NCBI GenBank assembly: GCA_963677165.2
Contig: CAXXSX010000001.1
Location: 1 to 64,000, forward strand
DNA from: JAFGXT01 sp963677165
Lineage (GTDB): Bacteria; Verrucomicrobiota; Lentisphaeria; Victivallales; SZUA-371
Direction of reading: 5' to 3'
DNA: 64,000 nucleotides
Below are positions 33,323 to 41,690 of this stretch, one piece after another. The translations under genes were made by a program, and so were the position numbers. The notes beneath the pieces are model-generated. The model saw only the letters and a program-made list of their open reading frames with translations. It did not search any database and had not been told where the DNA came from. How positions within the stretch are numbered: the stretch's first letter is position 1; every line of letters starts with the position of its first letter.

Positions 33323-33847
33323 ACACAGCAAATCTTCGGGAGTGGTTCCCTCGGATTCTTCTTTCTCAATCTGCTTGCCGCCTTTGGTGACCTGAGCTGT
33401 CTGAAGTTCCATCAGTACCAGGTGCTCGACGTTGAATGAACAACGGTCGCCGTTGTTGTCGACGTATGTCAGGAATGATTCATTTTTTAACGATCCGATG
33501 ATATTTGCTTCCAGGTAATAGGCATCATCTTCGTCTTCAACCTGCCCGGTAACCGGTTCCTTTCGTCCCCTGAAAAACAACTGAATACGGCGTTTCCTTT
33601 CGCCTTTGTCGGCAGGCTCAGCCGGATTCATTGTATATTTGACGTATTCAAGGTCGTTCACGGACAAGCTTACAGAGCGACCGTCTTCAGTATCAAACGA
33701 GAAGAAGCAGAACTCATCGTCAAGTTGTTCGTTTTCGTCAAGAATAGATTGTAGTCGTTCCCAAGTCTCTGCCCTTACATGGTAAACCAGAGTATGATCA
33801 ATCCCACTTATCTGTAACTCCAGATAGCAATTCAAATTATTGTCCAT
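33317..33847 (-). CDS. hypothetical protein with an internal duplication
   Basis: A 176-residue soluble protein of no recognised family. The two halves share a pattern: FFSFDTEDGRSVSLSVNDLEYVK (near 47-70) and FLTYVDNNGDRCSFNVEHLVLME (near 127-150), each after a strand-rich stretch, so it seems to be a tandem pair of one small beta domain. The middle (GERKRRIQLFFRGRK) is basic and the C-terminus low-complexity (EKEESEGTTPED). Transcribed alone after about 270 bp of intergenic sequence. Confidence 0.6.
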   Translation of the reverse strand: MDNNLNCYLELQISGIDHTLVYHVRAETWERLQSILDENEQLDDEFCFFSFDTEDGRSVSLSVNDLEYVKYTMNPAEPADKGERKRRIQLFFRGRKEPVTGQVEDEDDAYYLEANIIGSLKNESFLTYVDNNGDRCSFNVEHLVLMELQTAQVTKGGKQIEKEESEGTTPEDLLCS

Positions 33848-34063
33848 AACTATTCCTCGCCCATCGGATTCAATTTTACCGACCTGGAAAACGGTAAAGT
33901 AATCCTTGATGTTTTCTGGTGATCAACCAACTTGCCGATACATCCTTTCCAGGTTATTGTACAGCTTGCAGCCAGTCAGTTACCGAATACTATGATTTTA
34001 AACGTCCATATCTTTAAAATCAATATATTTCCATAAAAAAATAGAATTCAGGAAGTGGAATAT

Positions 34064-34090
34064 AAAAAAAGCTCCGGTTTCCCGAAGCTT
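34064..34090 (-). terminator. rho-independent terminator of the fabH operon
   Basis: Stem AAGCTTCGG/CCGGAGCTT (one G-U pair) with GAAA loop on the minus strand, followed by a T-run. Confidence 0.88.
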
Positions 34091-34115
34091 GAATTTTATA
34101 AAATGTCAGTAAGAA

Positions 34116-35105
34116 TTATGAATTCCATTTCAGCAGCATGGAGCCGAAAGTAAGGCCGCCACCGAATGCTGTGAGGAGAACATAATCACCGTTCTGAACT
34201 TGATTGTCACGAGAGATTTCCGCAAGACATAATCCAATGGATGCGGCGGAGGTGTTTCCGTAACGGTCAAGATTCATATATACCCGTTCTTCCGGAATTT
34301 TAAGTCGTGAAGCAACTGCTTTCAGAATTCTGTAGTTGGCCTGATGAGGAATCAGCCATTTTATTTGATCCGGAGTCACCCCGGCTTCTTTCAGAACATT
34401 GCGGCAACTGCCAACCATACCGTTAACTGCCAGTTTAAATACTTCCTGGCCTTCCATGTACATATAATGCATCTTTTCGTCAACAGTTTTGTGTGATGGA
34501 GGCATTGCGGAACCACCAGCCGGCAACTGAAGAATTTTGCCGTAATTACCATCGGCTTTCACTTCCGAGCCGCAGAACAGTTTTTCATCTCCGTCGGTTT
34601 TTTGGAGAATAACGGCTGCAGCAGCGTCACCGAACAGTACACAGGTATTACGGTCTTCCCAATCAACAATGGAAGAAAGTTTTTCTGCACCGATGATCAT
34701 AATGTTTTTATATTTCTTATGACCAAGCAGTAAGCCGGAAGCGATTTCCATGCCGTACAGCAGGCCGGAACATGCTGCCTGAATATCGAGGCAGGCGGCG
34801 TTCATTGCCTGGAGTTTGCTCTGAAGTACGCAAGCTGTGCTTGGAAAGATATGGTCGCCGGTAATTGTGGCCACTAAAATAAAATCGAGGTCGTCAGCGG
34901 TTAGTCCGGCGTTGTCAAGGGCCTGCTTTGCTGCTTCAAAAGCCAAGTCGGAACATATCTGGTCGTCTGCCGCAATATGACGTTCTTTGATGCCGGTTCT
35001 GGTTCTTATCCATTCATCCGAAGTATCAACCATTTTCTCCAGGTCAAAATTGGTAAGCACCTTATCCGGTGCGTATGAACCTACTCCAGCTATTTTGATA
35101 CCCAT
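34116..35105 (-). CDS. fabH: 3-oxoacyl-ACP synthase III
   Basis: Starts fatty acid synthesis by condensing acetyl-CoA (or another short acyl-CoA) with malonyl-ACP. 329 residues with the full triad: C112 in DIQAACSGLLYG, the His of LIPHQANYRI and the Asn of RYGNTSAAS. DTSDEWIRTRTGIKERH and the GGGLTFGSMLLKW end are typical. It is the last gene of yceD-rpmF-plsX-fabH, the widespread bacterial order linking ribosome and membrane lipid genes; here fabD, fabG and acpP do not follow. Confidence 0.95.
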   Translation of the reverse strand: MGIKIAGVGSYAPDKVLTNFDLEKMVDTSDEWIRTRTGIKERHIAADDQICSDLAFEAAKQALDNAGLTADDLDFILVATITGDHIFPSTACVLQSKLQAMNAACLDIQAACSGLLYGMEIASGLLLGHKKYKNIMIIGAEKLSSIVDWEDRNTCVLFGDAAAAVILQKTDGDEKLFCGSEVKADGNYGKILQLPAGGSAMPPSHKTVDEKMHYMYMEGQEVFKLAVNGMVGSCRNVLKEAGVTPDQIKWLIPHQANYRILKAVASRLKIPEERVYMNLDRYGNTSAASIGLCLAEISRDNQVQNGDYVLLTAFGGGLTFGSMLLKWNS

Positions 35106-35152
35106 TGTTTGCCCCTGTGATGTTTATAAATTACTGAAATTCCGTGTTCTTT

Positions 35153-36190
35153 TTAACTAACCGGACTTTTCTTCTTATTATTAATTTCAAGACCGCATTC
35201 CGCCATCCGTTTGGCAATCAAGTCATTGATGCCATATTGTATTGATTCGGCCGCAACCCTAATTGCGTTCTTAATGGCCTTCGGGGTAGAAGAACCATGA
35301 CCGATAATACATACGCCGTTAAGTCCAAGAAGCGGAGCTCCGCCGAATTCTTCGGCATCTCCTACAGCCTTCAATTCCTTGAACGCGTTTTTAGCTAGAA
35401 TTGCTCCGGTCTTTCGAATCGGATCTTTTCCAAATGCGTTTTTCATCCAATGCATTACTGCCTTGGCGAGTCCTTCGCTGCCTTTCAATAGTACATTGCC
35501 GATAAATCCATCGCACACTACTACATCCGCAGCGCCTTCAAATATTGTATCTCCCTCAACATTACCAATAAAATTAATTGGCATTGAGGAAAGCATCTTA
35601 AACGTTTCCTTGGTAAGGTCATTACCTTTCACGTCTTCGCCGCCGACGCTGAGCAATCCAATCCGTGGGCTGTCAGTGCCGAATGCGAAGTGCGAATACG
35701 CTTCTCCCATAACCGCGAATTGAGCCAGGTTAATCGGTTTGCAGTCAGTATTTGCTCCCGCGTCGATCAATATGTAATGACCTTGTTCGCATGGCATAAT
35801 CGCCGCAATCGCGGGACGTTCAATTCCCGGAAGCGTACGCACCAATACTTTTGTTGAGGCAACTGCCGCGCCGGTATGACCGGCACTGACAACAGCATCG
35901 ACTTTCTTGTCATGAAGCAGCTTGGCGCAAATCGTCATCGAAGAATTTTTCTTCGCACGCAATACAACCGTTGACATGTCACTCATCTCAACGACTTCTT
36001 CCGCATGAATCTTCGTGATCTTGGCGTGATCGTCAAGACCAAAACGATCCATGTAGTAAGCAATTTTCTGCTGATGCCCGACAACAACTATTTCTTTGAT
36101 GTCAGGATAATCATGAATCGCGCTCGCAATTCCTTCGATGACTACTGAAGGGGCATAATCCCCTCCCATTGCATCCACGGCAATTCTCAT
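35153..36190 (-). CDS. plsX: phosphate acyltransferase PlsX
   Basis: Makes acyl-phosphate from acyl-ACP for phospholipid synthesis; peripheral membrane. 345 residues. Starts MRIAVDAMGGDYAPSVVIEG and contains SAGHTGAAVASTKVLVRTLPGIERPAIAA, LIDAGANTDCKP, IGLLSVGGEDVKGNDL, ADVVVCDGFIGNVLLK and GGAPLLGLNGVCIIGHGSS, all family blocks. It starts 5 bp after rpmF and precedes fabH. Confidence 0.95.
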   Translation of the reverse strand: MRIAVDAMGGDYAPSVVIEGIASAIHDYPDIKEIVVVGHQQKIAYYMDRFGLDDHAKITKIHAEEVVEMSDMSTVVLRAKKNSSMTICAKLLHDKKVDAVVSAGHTGAAVASTKVLVRTLPGIERPAIAAIMPCEQGHYILIDAGANTDCKPINLAQFAVMGEAYSHFAFGTDSPRIGLLSVGGEDVKGNDLTKETFKMLSSMPINFIGNVEGDTIFEGAADVVVCDGFIGNVLLKGSEGLAKAVMHWMKNAFGKDPIRKTGAILAKNAFKELKAVGDAEEFGGAPLLGLNGVCIIGHGSSTPKAIKNAIRVAAESIQYGINDLIAKRMAECGLEINNKKKSPVS

Positions 36191-36195
36191 ATTCG

Positions 36196-36372
36196 TCAGT
36201 CTGCGTTAATTACTTGTTTGCCTTTATAACTACCACATGAAGGACATACACGATGCGGCATGACTGGAGCGGAACAAACCTGGCACAGGGTTACCTGTAC
36301 GCCTTTATATCTGTTTGCTGCCTTGCGCATGCGCTTCTTCATCTTGGAAGTTTTTCTTTTTGGAACAGCCAT
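36196..36372 (-). CDS. rpmF: 50S ribosomal protein L32
   Basis: A 58-residue ribosomal protein, found by translating the gap between yceD and plsX. It begins MAVPKRKTSKMKKRMRKA, the universal L32 start, and has a complete zinc ribbon: CQVC then CPSC thirteen residues on. AGGAG is located eight bases before the ATG. It ends 5 bp before plsX. Because all four cysteines are present this is the zinc-binding form, and any zinc-free paralog would be elsewhere. Confidence 0.96.
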   Translation of the reverse strand: MAVPKRKTSKMKKRMRKAANRYKGVQVTLCQVCSAPVMPHRVCPSCGSYKGKQVINAD

Positions 36373-36517
36373 TTTCTGTTATCTCCTGATTAAATTTACT
36401 GTAAATATAAATTTCAACCTATAAAAATACGTGTCTGTTACACATTTTTCCCGTAATCCAGACACCGAAATTCCTGCGGTTTTTCACAGCAGGAACGTTT
36501 AACTTAGCATGGTATAA

Positions 36518-36988
36518 TTATTTTTCAAACTTTATTTTGTCTAAATCACCCCAAATATCATCCCCGGAGTTTTTATCATCGCAATTACATGACTCTTTAT
36601 TCAGATTTATTCCGCAGGTGAGACAGATTCCCTGGCAATCGTTTGAGCACAACGGATTGATCGGCAGGTTTAACAGCAGGTCTTCCCGAATGTCTTCTGT
36701 AATATCCAGGTCGTCGGATGTAACATCTTCATAAAAATGACAGACCTTGTTATTGATAATCTGCGTTGAAAAGTTTTCAAGACAGCGTCCGCATTGAGCG
36801 TTGATTTTGGTTTCAACCATGCCTTCAACCAGAATTCCGCCGGTAACCAGCGTTGCTTTGAGCTTGTAATGGATGTCTTCCGGAAAGCTCATCATTTCAG
36901 AATCTTCCACTTCAAGCAGGCTGATTGGTTCGGTTCCTTCAAAATCGCTCCAGTTATTATCAAGGGTATGAACTTTTATTACAATCAT
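36518..36988 (-). CDS. yceD: YceD/DUF177 family protein
   Basis: A 156-residue protein of the DUF177 family, needed for 23S rRNA accumulation in several bacteria. It has the CGRCLENF motif (cysteines near 66 and 69), the EDIREDLLLNLPINPLCS block, and a second metal-type cluster CQGICLTCGINLN. A final IWGDLDKIKFE is typical. Its position just before rpmF is the conserved arrangement. 145 bp separate it from rpmF, long enough for a second promoter. Confidence 0.9.
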   Translation of the reverse strand: MIVIKVHTLDNNWSDFEGTEPISLLEVEDSEMMSFPEDIHYKLKATLVTGGILVEGMVETKINAQCGRCLENFSTQIINNKVCHFYEDVTSDDLDITEDIREDLLLNLPINPLCSNDCQGICLTCGINLNKESCNCDDKNSGDDIWGDLDKIKFEK

Positions 36989-37029
36989 AATAACACCTCG
37001 GTCGGTTGATAATTACGATCCTGGCCGGA

Positions 37030-37536
37030 TCAGCCTGGAAGGTTAAACTTTTCTTTTAGTGCGATGGCTATAGCCGGAGGAACGAACTGTTCAAAATCTC
37101 CACCCATACATGCAATTTCCTTGATCAGTCTTGAACTGATAAATGAATTGTCCTGACTTGGCATCATGAATAATGTTTCGCATTTGTCTTTCAATTTGCG
37201 GTTCATTAATGCCATTTGCAGTTCATACTCGAAGTCTGAGAATGCCCGCAGGCCGCGGAGAATGGCCGATGCCTTGAAAGTATCAATGGCATCCACCAAC
37301 AGGCCGTCAAACGATACCGGCCGGACTTGATCGCCGACACCGGCATCCTTACTGGCCTGTTCGACCAGCTTCATGCGTTCGTCTACAGAAAAAGTCGGCG
37401 TCTTGCTGTGATTGCGCGCGACCGCTACATATATAATATCAAATATCCTGGTAGCCCGAAGAATCAAGTCAAGATGACCATTGGTCAGCGGGTCAAAACT
37501 TCCCGGATATAATACTGTTCTTTTACGTTCTTCCAC
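37030..37536 (-). CDS. coaD: phosphopantetheine adenylyltransferase
   Basis: Fourth step of coenzyme A synthesis, 4'-phosphopantetheine + ATP to dephospho-CoA. 168 residues. The nucleotidyltransferase motif is YPGSFDPLTNGHLDLILRA (T/HxGH), followed by VAVARNHSKTPTFSVDERMKLV, ILRGLRAFSDFEYELQMALMNRKL and the ISSRLIKEIACMGGDFEQFVPP end. It is upstream of yceD by 41 bp, linking CoA, ribosome and lipid genes in one strand run. Confidence 0.95.
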   Translation of the reverse strand: MEERKRTVLYPGSFDPLTNGHLDLILRATRIFDIIYVAVARNHSKTPTFSVDERMKLVEQASKDAGVGDQVRPVSFDGLLVDAIDTFKASAILRGLRAFSDFEYELQMALMNRKLKDKCETLFMMPSQDNSFISSRLIKEIACMGGDFEQFVPPAIAIALKEKFNLPG

Positions 37537-37991
37537 TGTTCTTCCCTGTAAAAAGTTAAACTATAAACAACCTACTCACTCATCGACAATTTTTCAAGAC
37601 CTGAATGTTATCATTTAAATTCTCTGTGATTATTGATGATGACGGGATGCGTATTGCAAGTTCATTTTGCTAGTTTTTATTGAGACGCAAAATTGAATTA
37701 ATTATTTTTGAAATGTAAAAATGCGCATTGCTGTACGGCACTGCTATGCGACTTTTATATGAAATAATGCCATCAAAAGTAGTACTTTATGAAGAGATTC
37801 AATTGGGGAATGATTCTTGTTGATTTGGAAATACGCAGGGAAGGTTCTATTGTCAGATTGAGTTAGGGACAAATCTTTATAAAATGGAACCACTGCTCCA
37901 CCAGGTGAGTGATGGAGCAATGGTTCTAACGTATGATAAATCCCGGTCGTTCGAAGGGGAAACCTTTCGTGAACATCCCGGCTGACTTGCT
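37537..37991. other. 455-bp intergenic without a convincing gene
   Basis: Holds the coaD promoter region and the methyltransferase terminator at 37887. An 83-codon frame (37744-37995) crosses that terminator and is rejected. Confidence 0.5.
37887..37926 (-). terminator. terminator hairpin of the methyltransferase gene
   Basis: Thirteen-pair stem with one mismatch, GAACCA-c-TGCTCCA against TGGAGCA-a-TGGTTC; CATTTTAT follows on the minus strand. 65 bp after the stop codon. Confidence 0.75.
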
Positions 37992-38738
37992 TCACCGTGC
38001 CATCAGTGCAAACACGCCCCAGCTAAGGTATTCCCGAGTGTAGGTGACGTAACGTTTTGGCTCATTGGTCAGTAGATCCCGAACCTCTTTTGCGAAGTCG
38101 TCGCAGGGATTTGCTTCGAGCCAGCGGCGCATGGTGAACCACTTGGTTGCCTCGTACCGGTCCCAGCCCTCCTGGCCGGCGAGAACCATTTCCACCACGT
38201 CATAACCGAGTTCGCCAAATGATGCGATGAGCTCGGGAAGGGTGAGGAATTCTTCGATTGATTCGAGGCCGCATCCTTTGACTATATCATCTGTTGGCGG
38301 TAGTTTCTTCCAGTAAGGCTCGCCTATGAGGATGATTCCTCCGGGGAGAAGGTTCTTCTCCAGAAGCTCAACGGTTCCGGCGACTCCTCCGCCGATCCAC
38401 GTGGCGCCGACGCAGGCTGCTACGCCGACTTTTTCGTTGGTGATGTATCCAGCGGCATCACCGTGGATGAACTCAATCCGGTCGGCGACGCCAAGCTCTT
38501 CCGCCCGTTGTTTTGCCTGTTCGGTGAACAATTTGCTCATGTCGACGCCGATGCCGGAAATTCCATGATCGCGTGACCATGTGCAAAGCATCTCGCCCGA
38601 ACCGCTGCCGAGGTCGAGTATACGAGTCCCTTGTTCCATGCGTAACGCCGCGCCAAGTGTGGTCAGCTTTTCCGGTGTAAATGGATTATGAATGCGGTGA
38701 GCGCTCTCGGAAATGTTAAAAATACGTGGAATATCCAT
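37992..38738 (-). CDS. SAM-dependent methyltransferase
   Basis: A 248-residue class I methyltransferase. SAM site ILDLGSGSGEML (near 40), acidic loop GIGVDMSK, then FIHGDAAGY and the product strand LLPGGIILIGEPYWKKLP. It resembles E. coli YjhP in the overall pattern; the substrate is unknown. It is the second gene of a two-gene unit behind the TetR regulator, whose operators carry the promoter, so it is probably induced by whatever ligand the repressor senses, perhaps a toxic compound that it methylates. Confidence 0.82.
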   Translation of the reverse strand: MDIPRIFNISESAHRIHNPFTPEKLTTLGAALRMEQGTRILDLGSGSGEMLCTWSRDHGISGIGVDMSKLFTEQAKQRAEELGVADRIEFIHGDAAGYITNEKVGVAACVGATWIGGGVAGTVELLEKNLLPGGIILIGEPYWKKLPPTDDIVKGCGLESIEEFLTLPELIASFGELGYDVVEMVLAGQEGWDRYEATKWFTMRRWLEANPCDDFAKEVRDLLTNEPKRYVTYTREYLSWGVFALMAR

Positions 38739-38740
38739 GA

Positions 38741-39379
38741 TTATGATTCCTTATCTGTTAATGATTCTACTTGTGTGTTTTTCTGTATAAAACTATCTAT
38801 ATGCGCCGTTAAAAGATCGATGGCCTTTTCCCCATCGGACGGCGCGTCCGACATGCTGAGCAGTAAAAGGAATGGAGCGTAAAAATTAATTGCCAGCAGT
38901 TTGGGATTACCGGTTTTCAGGACGCCCTGCGCCATCATTTCATGAAACAGGTCTTCCATGTAGCTGACCGGACCTCCGGCAAAAACTTTCTGTTTCCAAT
39001 CCGCCATTTCCGGATTCCGGTATTGCTCCAGGTTCACCATTCTGCGGAAGTTCCGCCCGAATTCATTCTCTGTCCAGAACCTGAATTGCGCAAGAGTGAA
39101 ATCTTTGATGGGCTCCAGTGCGACATTGCGGTAAGACTCCGGGCATTGATCGAAGGTTTCTTCAGGTACTTCGTGCGTCTTGGCACACTCAACATCGATT
39201 TCAATCAACCGCTCCACGATCCGGTCGAAGATATCCCGCTTGTTCCGGTAGTGACGGTACAGTGCCCCCTTGGTCATGCCAAGCTTGCCGGCGATGGCGC
39301 TGACCGAAACCGCTTCATAGCCGTCTCGCGCGAATAGCTCCAGTGCCGTCATCAGTATTTTCTCTTTTGTATCTCCCAT
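38741..39379 (-). CDS. TetR-family repressor
   Basis: A 212-residue regulator. The N-terminal helix-turn-helix is textbook: ILMTALELFARDGYEAVSVSAIAGKLGMTKGALYRHYRNKRDIFDRIV. The C-terminal ligand domain is variable. Two near-identical palindromes lie in its own promoter 18-57 bp upstream, so autorepression and control of the downstream methyltransferase follow. Only 2 bp separate the two genes. Confidence 0.9.
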   Translation of the reverse strand: MGDTKEKILMTALELFARDGYEAVSVSAIAGKLGMTKGALYRHYRNKRDIFDRIVERLIEIDVECAKTHEVPEETFDQCPESYRNVALEPIKDFTLAQFRFWTENEFGRNFRRMVNLEQYRNPEMADWKQKVFAGGPVSYMEDLFHEMMAQGVLKTGNPKLLAINFYAPFLLLLSMSDAPSDGEKAIDLLTAHIDSFIQKNTQVESLTDKES

Positions 39380-39396
39380 AAAAATATCCTTGCATT

Positions 39397-39436
39397 AAGT
39401 AAACGATCGTTTACTTTAGTATACGACCGTTTACTT
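39397..39436. promoter_or_regulatory. tandem TetR operators overlapping the promoter
   Basis: A perfect 20-bp palindrome AAGTAAACGATCGTTTACTT (39397-39416) abuts an imperfect copy (39417-39436, TAGTATACGACCGTTTACTT). On the minus strand a TTGACA at about 39436-39441 and a TAAAGT 17 bp later give a promoter buried in these sites. Confidence 0.8.
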
Positions 39437-39497
39437 GTCAAGATGTTTTTTGAAAAAAATAAAAAACTGAAGATTGGAAATATTTCACTTTTTGCAA

Positions 39498-39665
39498 GAA
39501 ATGTGGCTATGTGTACGACTGACCCCGAGTTTTCCCGAATTCCTAAAAAATGTATCCATGTACAGGTTTGACCCCGAGTTCCCAAAAAATGTATCCATGT
39601 ACAGGTTTGACCCCGAGTTCCCTTGACCCCGAGTTCCCCATGTACAGGTTTGACCCCGAGTTCCC
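39498..39665 (+). repeat. nested truncated-repeat array 1
   Basis: Five copies of a unit ending ACCCCGAGTT. The first copy has the TGTGTACGACTG lead, the next ones the TGTATCCATGTACAGGTTTG lead, and the later ones are shortened from the 5' side (one is only TTGACCCCGAGTT). The last copy stops 5 bp from the stop codon of the histidine kinase. Same polarity and order of types as array 2. Confidence 0.85.
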
Positions 39666-39669
39666 TTTT

Positions 39670-40779
39670 TTATAAAGGATATGAAGCTGTAAAAACAGTT
39701 CCCTGATCTGGTGTAGAGGTAAAGTATACATCCCCGCCAAGGTAACGACTACTCAGCATTTTCATGCTATAAGTCCCTAATCCACGCCCATTGCCCTTTG
39801 TGGAGAATGACCGCTGGAATATCTGAAGCTGAACATCTTCTTGAATATAGCCCGGATTATGAACTTCGAAGAGAATCCGGTTTCCACGGCAACAACAACT
39901 TATCGTAACGGTTTCTCCGTTTTTTGACGCTTCCAATGCATTTTTCAGCATATTTCCAAGTACACGAAAAAGCAAAACGGTATCACTGTAAAAAGTATAT
40001 TCTCTACAATCCGGTGATATTGCAATGTGACGATCCTTGCAAACCAAATGATTGCGATATAAATGAACAACATGGGCAATCATATCACGTGTACTTACCA
40101 TTTCTTGATTAACAAGCAGTTCATTTGCTTCAGCTGCCGCAAGGTCTTTTTGGGCCTTGATTTCATTAATCATCTCACTAGTCATATCCATAATACACCT
40201 TGCAATTTCTGGGGTGTGATATGTCTGCTCAGATAATTTTCCGACCGCTCCCTGAATTCCGCCGGCAGTGTTCAATACATCGTGAAAAAATATTCTTTCA
40301 AGCGCCCGGCGACGTTTCTCATCACTAATATCATTACAGATAAAAGCAACGTACTTTTTATCGATAATTGGCAATGGATAGGTCCAAACCCGAAGGTCAA
40401 AGGAGACTCCACCAACAGTAGTAAGCCTGCATTCTTCCATTTTCTGCATTCTTTGGAGTGCACTCAGAATCGCGTTTACCGCTCCACAATTCTTACAAAA
40501 AAGACTAGTACCACATCCGCCATCATACTCATCCGCATGAATACAACCCAAAGCCTCCCCTGGACGTTTCCCCTGAATATCTTCAAGTTTACAATTCAGA
40601 AAATCAAGCACGGATTTATTCGTATATATTATTTGGCGACAATCATTCAACACCATAAACAAGTATGGCATATCATCAATAACCGACTTGAATATGTGCT
40701 TTTTGTTAAGCTTTTCCCGCTGAAGAATACAAGTCTCAACAGACTCTCTCTCCGCCGGTGCATACTGGGTATCAAGCAT
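39670..40779 (-). CDS. PAS-domain sensor histidine kinase with a cysteine cluster
   Basis: A 369-residue soluble kinase without membrane segments. The PAS domain (residues 30-150; MPYLFMVLNDCRQIIYTNKSVLDFL) carries an insert rich in Cys (GCIHADEYDGGCG then CKNCGA) that could bind metal or Fe-S or form a redox switch. The phospho-acceptor helix is FFHDVLNTAGG and the ATPase shows NMLKNALEAS and GNGRGLGTYSMKML. AGGAGA precedes the ATG. No response regulator is adjacent. Divergent from the molbindin gene, and bracketed by the two repeat arrays. Confidence 0.88.
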   Translation of the reverse strand: MLDTQYAPAERESVETCILQREKLNKKHIFKSVIDDMPYLFMVLNDCRQIIYTNKSVLDFLNCKLEDIQGKRPGEALGCIHADEYDGGCGTSLFCKNCGAVNAILSALQRMQKMEECRLTTVGGVSFDLRVWTYPLPIIDKKYVAFICNDISDEKRRRALERIFFHDVLNTAGGIQGAVGKLSEQTYHTPEIARCIMDMTSEMINEIKAQKDLAAAEANELLVNQEMVSTRDMIAHVVHLYRNHLVCKDRHIAISPDCREYTFYSDTVLLFRVLGNMLKNALEASKNGETVTISCCCRGNRILFEVHNPGYIQEDVQLQIFQRSFSTKGNGRGLGTYSMKMLSSRYLGGDVYFTSTPDQGTVFTASYPL

Positions 40780-40991
40780 TTCGCTCTCCTGACTAAAATT
40801 ACAATTGGACTGATGATTATACCTATTCTATCTGGAAATTACAACTTTTGATATAAAAAAATAAGCATTAAAAATATATTTTACAAAACGCATATAGCTT
40901 TTTTACGCTGAACATGTAATATCGTTTTATCGGCTCCCGCATTCATGGAGCAATATTCTCCAGAAAACAAACAACAGAGAGGAGTTACACA

Positions 40992-41198
40992 ATGAAACTC
41001 AGCGCAAGAAACACATTCAAAGGCAAAGTTACTGAAATCAAAGAAGGCGTAGTTAACTGTGAAGTGCTCATTGATGTTGGTGGAACGATTGTAACATCAA
41101 TCATTACTAAAGATGCAGTTAATTCTCTGAGCTTGGCAGAAGGCGGCGTAGCCTATGCTGTGATCAAAGCGTCTAACGTTATGGTTATGGTAGATTAA
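40992..41198 (+). CDS. molbindin (single Mop/TOBE domain)
   Basis: A 68-residue molybdate/tungstate-binding protein. It opens LSARNTFKGKVTEIKEGVVNCEVLIDVGG and ends AYAVIKASNVMVMVD, which is the Mop domain of ModE/ModC/molbindin. It should assemble into a hexamer storing oxyanions in the cytoplasm. AGAGGAG lies upstream. It is divergent from the histidine kinase 212 bp away; no molybdate transporter is adjacent. Confidence 0.92.
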   Translation: MKLSARNTFKGKVTEIKEGVVNCEVLIDVGGTIVTSIITKDAVNSLSLAEGGVAYAVIKASNVMVMVD

Positions 41199-41207
41199 AT
41201 CATCTTT

Positions 41208-41241
41208 AGGACAGGCGTTAAAAATCAATTGCGCCTGTCCT
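41208..41241 (+). terminator. hairpin after the molbindin gene
   Basis: Perfect 10-bp arms AGGACAGGCG/CGCCTGTCCT, 9 bp after the stop. T-tract is weak (GATTTC), so termination could need a factor; a small second hairpin with TTTT follows at 41289-41307. Confidence 0.7.
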
Positions 41242-41690
41242 GATTTCAAATATTCGTCTTAATATCGTGTTGTTCCTGTATTTCAAATGGTGTAATTCAC
41301 ACCTTTTCATCTTTATCAACATATGTCCTCTCCAACATCCTACTCCCCGTTGTTTGCCCCCCCCCCGACGACACTGTGCATGGTAAAGAATGAAATGACA
41401 ATAAATGCTGAATTCAGTGGAGAAGCCAACGTAAAAAACAACGGAAATCTATTGACGGAGTTTTTGTTCCCTACGATTATGATTTACGCCTTTTCTGCAC
41501 TTTTTTCAAGCATTCCAAAGTAAACACCTAAGGAAAACCTACTTAAGATATCTTAGTGAATATAGTAGTCTTTTAAGGAATCGAAATCTGATCTGAACTT
41601 TCGATATGTACTTCCCATAAGAAGGTATAAGTCAACTTTGGCATTGTTCTTTATATTGTCTCGGGAAAGGTCAATATAATAAGCGAGTTC
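41242..41690. other. 450-bp stretch without a convincing gene
   Basis: Holds the hairpin GGTGT/ACACC (41289-41303) and a run of ten C (41357-41366) inside a 66-codon frame that has no ribosome site or recognisable protein. Otherwise nothing was seen. Confidence 0.5.

Noticed and set aside
37744..37995. 83-codon frame before the methyltransferase terminator
   Set aside because: Runs through the terminator hairpin and has no family or ribosome site.
41323..41523. 66-codon frame containing the C-run
   Set aside because: No ribosome site and no recognisable protein; the run of C is likely to be unstable.
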